Source of the DNA: Acidobacteriota bacterium
GTDB lineage: Bacteria > Acidobacteriota > Terriglobia > Terriglobales > Acidobacteriaceae
Assembly: GCA_021781255.1 (NCBI GenBank)
Contig: JAJXXG010001057.1
Location: 1 to 10,395 of the forward strand
DNA: 10,395 bases
Direction of reading: 5' to 3'
Shown: positions 6,426-10,395 of the stretch, one piece after another
How the letters are laid out: each line of letters begins with the position of its first letter
Numbering within the stretch: position 1 is the first letter of the stretch
The notes under the pieces: generated by a model
The model's database searches: none
Told to the model about the DNA's origin: nothing
What the model saw: only the letters and a program-made list of their open reading frames with translations
Position numbers and translations under genes: made by a program

Positions 6426-7337
6426 ATGGAAAAGATCGCGGTAGTGGGCGCGGGAATGATGGGGCAGGGCATCGCCGAGGTGTTTGCCGCCAGAGGCCAC
6501 TCTGTCGCGTTGCATGACAGTAAGAAGGAAGTGCTAGCGCAGGCCCATGAGAAAGCGCGGGCCAACTTCAAGGTGTTCGGAGTGGACGAGAGCGCGGCCG
6601 AAAACATCAGCCCGTACAACTCCATGGAAGAAGGGCTGCGCGGGGCGGACATCGTCTTTGAGTGCGCCTACGAGAATCTTGAAGTGAAGCAGAATCTCTT
6701 CGTGGAGATGGAGAAATACACGAGCAGCGACTGCATTCTGGCCAGCAACACCTCGGTCATGCCGATTACAAAAATTGGCGAGAAGGTGACCGACAGGCGC
6801 CGCGTTCTGGGCACGCACTGGTGGAATCCTCCGTACCTGATTCCGCTGGTGGAGGTGGTGCAGACCGAATTCACCGACCTGAAGATGGTGGAGCGCTGCA
6901 TTGATTTGCTGAACCGGGTCGGCAAAGTGGCGGTGCACGTGAAGAAGGACGTGCCGGGATTTGTGGCCAATCGCATGCAGCATGCGTTGTGGAGAGAGGC
7001 CGTCTCGATTGTGGAGCACGGCATTTGCGACGCAGAGACGGTGGATCTCTGCGTGAAGAACAGCTTTGGATTCCGTTTGCCCGTCCTGGCGCCGCTCGAG
7101 AACGCGGACCTGGTGGGACTGGATCTGACGCTGGCGATTCACAACGGAATCCTGGCTCATATTGAAGCTTTGCCGGCTCCGAGCCCGTACCTGATTGACA
7201 AGGTTCTCAAGGGCGATCTGGGCATGAAGACCGGCGCCGGGTTTTATGAAGGATGGACCCCGGAGAAGGCGCAGGCCGTGCGCACGCGGCTGAGCAACTA
7301 CCTGCTCGAAGCAAACAGGAAGCGCCAACAGAAGTAA
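6426..7337 (+). CDS. 3-hydroxyacyl-CoA dehydrogenase-type enzyme, candidate 3-hydroxy-5-oxohexanoate dehydrogenase
   Basis: A 303-residue NAD-dependent L-3-hydroxyacid dehydrogenase, cytoplasmic. The Rossmann motif GAGMMG lies at 8-13 and the acid for the NAD ribose at about D31. SNTS is at 107-110, the catalytic His at 131 in GTHWWNPPYLIPLVEVV, its partner Glu at about 143, PGFVANR at 177-183, and the C-terminal KTGAGFYEG at 268-276. The length fits a single-function 3-hydroxybutyryl-CoA dehydrogenase. The WNPPYLIPLVEVV version, however, recalls the carnitine, gulonate and other free-acid dehydrogenases more than the THFFNP form of acyl-CoA enzymes. That fits oxidation of a free 3-hydroxyacid such as 3-hydroxy-5-oxohexanoate, released by a cyclohydrolase of the preceding gene's type. 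The ribosome binding site is weak (AAGAGA, 6413-6418). An older, broken copy of its start lies upstream at 5192. Family assignment is firm, substrate inferred. Confidence 0.9.
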   Translation: MEKIAVVGAGMMGQGIAEVFAARGHSVALHDSKKEVLAQAHEKARANFKVFGVDESAAENISPYNSMEEGLRGADIVFECAYENLEVKQNLFVEMEKYTSSDCILASNTSVMPITKIGEKVTDRRRVLGTHWWNPPYLIPLVEVVQTEFTDLKMVERCIDLLNRVGKVAVHVKKDVPGFVANRMQHALWREAVSIVEHGICDAETVDLCVKNSFGFRLPVLAPLENADLVGLDLTLAIHNGILAHIEALPAPSPYLIDKVLKGDLGMKTGAGFYEGWTPEKAQAVRTRLSNYLLEANRKRQQK

Positions 7338-7396
7338 GCGAGCGGTGCAGGCGGTAAGAGGCGCGAACACCGCAACTCTGCCGAGAAAGGAGTCAC

Positions 7397-8152
7397 TTGC
7401 GCAAGTCACAGTTGGGTGTTCAGGTGATTGCGCGCGCGGCAGATGTGCTGCGTGCCCTGGAAGGGAACGTTCAGGGATTAAGCCTGGGACAGTTGGCCAA
7501 GCAGCTCAACTTGCCGAAATCCACGGTGCAGCGCATCGTGGCGGCGCTGGACAGTGAAAACTTTGTTATTGCCGCCACACCCCAGGCCGGTGTTCGCCTG
7601 GGACCCGCGCTGGTGAGAATTGCCCGTTCCGTGCGCTGCGGACTCGTGGACATCGCTCGTCCCTGCCTGGAAGAGCTGGCGCAAAGAACGGGCGAGACTG
7701 TGGATCTGGCTCTTCTGAAGGGCAACGAAGCCGTCTTCATCGATCACATTGAAGGCTCGCACAGATTGCGCGCAGTTTCGGCAATCGGCGTGTCTTTCCC
7801 GCTCCACTGCAGCGCCAATGGCAAGGCAATGCTATCGGCATTGAGCGATTCAGCGCTGGCAAAGATGAAGAAACGGATCCACCTGACCAGATTCACACCA
7901 AACTCGCCGGGTTCCTGGAAACAGTTGCAAGAGGAAATCGAAAAGATCCGCAAGACCGCCATTGCCTACGACATTGAAGAGCATACGCTGGGCATCTCTG
8001 CCGTGGGCACACCGGTCATTGGCCCGGAGGGAGAAGTTGCCGCAATTTCCGTTCCCACTCCTTCAGTGCGGTTCAAGGACACAATGGCCCACCTGGAGAC
8101 TGCGCTCAAGGATTGCCGCGCAAAGCTGATGGAAAGAATCGGCACGGTATAG
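7397..8152 (+). CDS. IclR-family transcriptional regulator
   Basis: A 251-residue DNA-binding regulator with normal IclR length. The N-terminal winged helix-turn-helix covers about 10-70, with the helix-turn-helix at LGQLAKQLNLPKSTVQRIVAAL (30-51). The effector-binding domain follows from about 80. Its hallmark segment, FPLHCSANGKAMLSAL (134-149), and the late SAVGTPVIGPEGEVAAISV region (about 200-218) are typical of the family, which binds small aromatic or organic acids. The start is a TTG at 7397, 4 bases after AAAGGAG (7386-7392). A TTG at 7412 or GTG at 7424 would also give a full domain. It lies 59 bases after the dehydrogenase gene in the same direction, so it is probably the local regulator of the SDR-cyclase-dehydrogenase cluster. 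Its ligand and sites are unknown; possible operators are the repeats at 3408-3437 and 5364-5390. Confidence 0.93.
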   Translation: MRKSQLGVQVIARAADVLRALEGNVQGLSLGQLAKQLNLPKSTVQRIVAALDSENFVIAATPQAGVRLGPALVRIARSVRCGLVDIARPCLEELAQRTGETVDLALLKGNEAVFIDHIEGSHRLRAVSAIGVSFPLHCSANGKAMLSALSDSALAKMKKRIHLTRFTPNSPGSWKQLQEEIEKIRKTAIAYDIEEHTLGISAVGTPVIGPEGEVAAISVPTPSVRFKDTMAHLETALKDCRAKLMERIGTV

Positions 8153-8385
8153 TCCCTTCGCCGGATTTTTCACCCAAGAGCAGGCGCGCGCTATCCGGGA
8201 TGATTTCTCAGATTGACGATTACGGACACGCACAAGCGGGCGATCAACTACGTTGCACAATCCTGCCCCATGACGACCTTCTTCAGTTGGCGCGGGAGTC
8301 AGCAGTTGCTGGAATACGGAAGATTCGCATCGCGGCGAAGAGCGCTCGGAAAGCGTAGTCTGTAGGTAGAGGGGAACGAAACTGA
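8153..8385. other. Intergenic gap between IclR and FmdE-like genes
   Basis: About 230 bases with no recognisable gene. A 50-residue open stretch from the ATG at 8200 has no family resemblance that I can name and no clear ribosome binding site. GAGGGGA at 8369-8375 serves the FmdE-like gene. Confidence 0.5.
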
Positions 8386-8982
8386 ATGGAGCCGATCGAG
8401 GTCAATCCGAAGCTGCAGGAGGCGCTTGCGCGAGCATCTGCGCTGCACAAGCGTCTTTGTCCACGCCAGGTGCTGGGGGTGCGCATGGGGCTGTACGCCG
8501 CGGAGCTCTTTCCCTTCGAATTGCCGCAGCGGAACAAGCGCCTGCTCGCGTTTGTTGAGACGGACGGTTGCTTTGCCGATGGCTTGAGCGTGGCCACGGG
8601 ATGCTCGATAGGCCACCGCACGATGCGCCTGGTCGATTACGGGAAAGTGGCCGTTACTTTTGTCGACACACACGACGGCCGGGCGATTCGCCTTTCACCG
8701 ATGCCGGACGCGCGCGCGCGCGCTGCTGCAACCGCCTCCGCCGCGGCAAACCGCTGGGAGGCGCAACTCCAGGCTTATCAGATCATTGAGAATAAAGACA
8801 TGTTCAGGCTTCAGGCGGTGCAGCTCAACCTGGATCTGAACGCAATCGTCGGCAAGCCCGGCATGCGAGTCAACTGCTCGGCGTGCGGCGAAGAGATTCT
8901 GAATCAGCGCGGGATAGTAAACGACGGGCAAACCATGTGCCCTAGTTGTGCCGGTGAGAGCTACTGGAGCCTCATGGAATAG
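8386..8982 (+). CDS. FmdE-like protein with C-terminal zinc ribbon
   Basis: A 198-residue protein resembling FmdE, named after the molybdenum formylmethanofuran dehydrogenase operon of methanogens. The N-terminal domain (about 8-150) shows the Cys/His pattern of the family: H21 and C25 in HKRLCPRQVLGVRMG, C62 in DGCFADG, C73 in TGCSIGHRT, and DYGKVAVTF (84-92). The usual HGHxCPG is altered to LHKRLCPR, losing one His and the Gly. A C-terminal zinc ribbon is formed by C164, C167, C185 and C188 (CSACG and CPSCAG). GAGGGGA lies 10 bases before the ATG. Its role outside methanogens is not established; metal or sulfur handling for a molybdenum enzyme is a guess. It lies downstream of IclR in the same direction and is convergent with the dioxygenase gene. 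No formylmethanofuran dehydrogenase genes are nearby. Confidence 0.82.
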   Translation: MEPIEVNPKLQEALARASALHKRLCPRQVLGVRMGLYAAELFPFELPQRNKRLLAFVETDGCFADGLSVATGCSIGHRTMRLVDYGKVAVTFVDTHDGRAIRLSPMPDARARAAATASAAANRWEAQLQAYQIIENKDMFRLQAVQLNLDLNAIVGKPGMRVNCSACGEEILNQRGIVNDGQTMCPSCAGESYWSLME

Positions 8983-9104
8983 CTGCCAGGCCGATCGAAA
9001 CCTTTGGCTTCACGCGACGATCAAGCTCTTTGCAGAAAAATGCCTGCTCTGCAGCAATCAGTTGCTTATCCAGCGAAAAATCTCCAGAGCATTCTCAGTG
9101 AGAT

Positions 9105-10055
9105 TCAATCGACAGGCGGCGTGCCGTAGGTGTGGAACGTGCTGACCGTTTGCAGGCCCCATGCCTGGCCTTTCATGCGTTCTTCGCGCGACCAGACGAC
9201 GGGCTTCCAGTCGGGATCGAGGATCAGGTAGCCGCCAGAACCAATCTCTACGCGGTTGCCGCCTGGCTCGAAGAAGTATAGGAAGATACTCTGGCCGATG
9301 TTGTGCTTGTGCGGACCGTATTCGATGGCGACGCCGTTCTCCACCAGAATGTCCGCGGCGCGCAGGACGTCTTCGTGGCTGTCCATAAAGTAAGTGAGGT
9401 GATGGAAGCGGCCCCGCGCGCCCTTGGCATCCTTCACAAAGACAAGTTCGTATGACTTGCTGTTCGCTGCATGCCACGAGCCTACTTCTCCATCCTCAAA
9501 GACAATTTGCTCTGTAACGCGCATGCCGAGCAGGTCGCGGCAGAACTCGCGGCAGGGTTTTATTTCCCTGGCGAGCAGGTTCAGGTGATCGAGGCGTTTG
9601 GGCGCGATGCCCCAGGGCAGGTAACGATCCGGCTGGTTCTTGAACGGGTGCATCTCGCCGGCGGGAAGAACGAAGCGTTCGATCTCGTAAATGAGTTCGA
9701 AGTGATGTCCGTCAGGGGTTTCGAAGCGGAATGTGCGTCCCTGGCCGAACTCGGGTTCAAGCCAAACGCCGTTGTGGCCGTGCGCAATCAGGTTCTCAAC
9801 CATACGTTCGAGCACCTCGGCGGAGCGGGTGCGAAAAGCTGCATGGCCCATGCCTGGGGTCGAATGCCGGGTGAGTTGCAAAGTGTGAAGCTGATAATCT
9901 GCCCAGGCGCGCATGTAGACTGACTCGCCTGCGCGGCCTACCTCGTGCAAACCGACGATGTTCTTGAAGAACGCAACGCTCTTTTCCAGATCGGGGACGT
10001 GGAGTTCAACGTGCGCCAGATGAGCAATGTCGCCAAACTGCGGTTGATAACTCAT
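9105..10055 (-). CDS. Extradiol ring-cleavage dioxygenase, catechol 2,3-dioxygenase-like
   Basis: A 316-residue two-domain vicinal-oxygen-chelate protein, cytoplasmic. It resembles XylE-type catechol 2,3-dioxygenases (about 307 residues): an N-terminal module begins at HLAHVELHVPDL (12-23), and the catalytic module at LDHLNLLA (155-162). The expected Fe(II) ligands are H157, a His at 218 or 219 in GRFHHLTYF, and E270 in GGNRVEI. GPHKHNIGQSIFLYFFEPGG (247-266) fits the extradiol dioxygenase signature, and the C-terminal DPDWKPVVWSREE resembles the XylE tail. It would cleave a catechol-type ring next to the two hydroxyls; the actual substrate is open. It starts 8 bases after the stop of the RraA-like gene, with AGGTGAGG just before the ATG, so the two are an operon. 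Convergent with the FmdE-like gene. Confidence 0.9.
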   Translation of the reverse strand: MSYQPQFGDIAHLAHVELHVPDLEKSVAFFKNIVGLHEVGRAGESVYMRAWADYQLHTLQLTRHSTPGMGHAAFRTRSAEVLERMVENLIAHGHNGVWLEPEFGQGRTFRFETPDGHHFELIYEIERFVLPAGEMHPFKNQPDRYLPWGIAPKRLDHLNLLAREIKPCREFCRDLLGMRVTEQIVFEDGEVGSWHAANSKSYELVFVKDAKGARGRFHHLTYFMDSHEDVLRAADILVENGVAIEYGPHKHNIGQSIFLYFFEPGGNRVEIGSGGYLILDPDWKPVVWSREERMKGQAWGLQTVSTFHTYGTPPVD

Positions 10056-10063
10056 GACCTCAC

Positions 10064-10395
10064 CTATTCTTGGTTCTGCCGGGCCTCATCGAGCGTTTCG
10101 TAGTACACGAGGCCCGCCGCGGCGAGTTTTGCGCGCATGTCTTCAATGTCGAGATTGAGTTCGCCCGCGGCCAGGCGCTTGCGCTTCGCCGCTTCGCGCC
10201 CGACACGCTGATCGGCGGCGGAGATGACAGAGGAAGCCTGATGGAGGGGAACAACGACCACTCCATCGTCATCGGCCACCACAACATCGCCGGGATTGAC
10301 TTGAGCTCCGGCGCAGACAACGGGAACATTGACGCATCCGACAGTGGCCTTAATGGTGCCCTTTGCGGAGACGGCTTTCGACCAGACCGGAAACT
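10064..10395 (-). CDS. RraA-family aldolase (CHA/HMG aldolase-like), 5' end outside window
   Basis: The C-terminal 110 residues of an RraA-like protein; the start lies beyond 10395. Read on the minus strand it includes FPVWSKAVSAKGTIKATVG, VNVPVVCAGAQVNPGDVVVA, then DDDGVVVVP, a hallmark block of 4-carboxy-4-hydroxy-2-oxoadipate / 4-hydroxy-4-methyl-2-oxoglutarate aldolases. A helical tail with LAAGELNLDIEDMRAKLAAA follows and ends in TAG at 10066-10064. Such enzymes split the late intermediate of protocatechuate or gallate meta-cleavage into pyruvate plus oxaloacetate or pyruvate. The GxxRD active-site motif would be upstream and cannot be checked. It is followed after 8 bases by the dioxygenase gene, consistent with an aromatic ring-cleavage operon. 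Plain RNase E inhibitor RraA is less likely given the long, aldolase-type C-terminus. Confidence 0.85.
   Translation of the reverse strand, partial: FPVWSKAVSAKGTIKATVGCVNVPVVCAGAQVNPGDVVVADDDGVVVVPLHQASSVISAADQRVGREAAKRKRLAAGELNLDIEDMRAKLAAAGLVYYETLDEARQNQE

Noticed and set aside
6534..7409. 291-codon minus-strand frame opposite the dehydrogenase gene
   Set aside because: Antisense shadow. The plus strand carries the full set of dehydrogenase motifs.
8113..8358. 81-codon plus-strand frame spanning the end of IclR and the following gap
   Set aside because: Overlaps the IclR 3' end in another frame, no ribosome binding site, no family resemblance.
9030..9057. Small hairpin TGCAGA/TCTGCA considered as a terminator for the convergent genes
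   Set aside because: Only a 6-bp stem with an 11-base loop and no T-run on either strand; too weak to call.

Overview
The window looks like a catabolic gene neighbourhood from a GC-rich, free-living soil-type bacterium. The exported DUF8021-like protein, the split transketolase and the IclR, cyclase and FmdE-like genes would suit Acidobacteriota. That assignment is an impression from gene content, not a demonstration. I see no rRNA, tRNA, CRISPR array, transposase or phage gene.

Layout from left to right: an exported two-repeat DUF8021-like protein (76-1140, +). Convergent to it lies a two-gene minus-strand operon for a split transketolase (N-terminal subunit 3023-2163, C-terminal subunit 2166-1192, joined by a 4-base ATGA overlap). 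A long divergent intergenic region (3024-3536) holds a candidate promoter with a 21-bp-phased repeat/palindrome that looks like an operator. Next come a decayed cupin remnant (3537-3749) and an intact small cupin (3766-4101). A large imperfect inverted repeat (4192-4255) precedes a plus-strand run: a short-chain dehydrogenase/reductase (4348-5136), a frameshifted scrap of a 3-hydroxyacyl-CoA dehydrogenase-type gene (5192-5257), a cyclase-family metallohydrolase (5402-6334), a full-length 3-hydroxyacyl-CoA dehydrogenase-type gene (6426-7337), an IclR-family regulator (7397-8152) and an FmdE-type zinc protein (8386-8982). Convergent to these is a minus-strand pair: an RraA/CHA-aldolase-type gene cut by the window edge and a catechol 2,3-dioxygenase-like extradiol dioxygenase (10055-9105).

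The most interesting reading is that SDR + cyclase + 3-hydroxyacyl-CoA-dehydrogenase-type enzyme matches, family by family and in reaction order, the first three steps of the reductive phloroglucinol pathway known from anaerobes: phloroglucinol reductase, dihydrophloroglucinol cyclohydrolase and 3-hydroxy-5-oxohexanoate dehydrogenase. The fourth enzyme, triacetate acetoacetate-lyase of the BKACE family, is not in the window. The split transketolase, the cupin and the FmdE-like protein have no obvious place in that pathway. The IclR gene is the natural candidate regulator. The minus-strand dioxygenase/aldolase pair suggests a separate meta-cleavage route for aromatics, so the locus may be a composite island for polyphenol or lignin-derived aromatics.

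Two decayed gene copies (cupin and dehydrogenase) lie immediately upstream of plus-strand genes. They suggest the cluster has been rearranged by duplication and gene loss.
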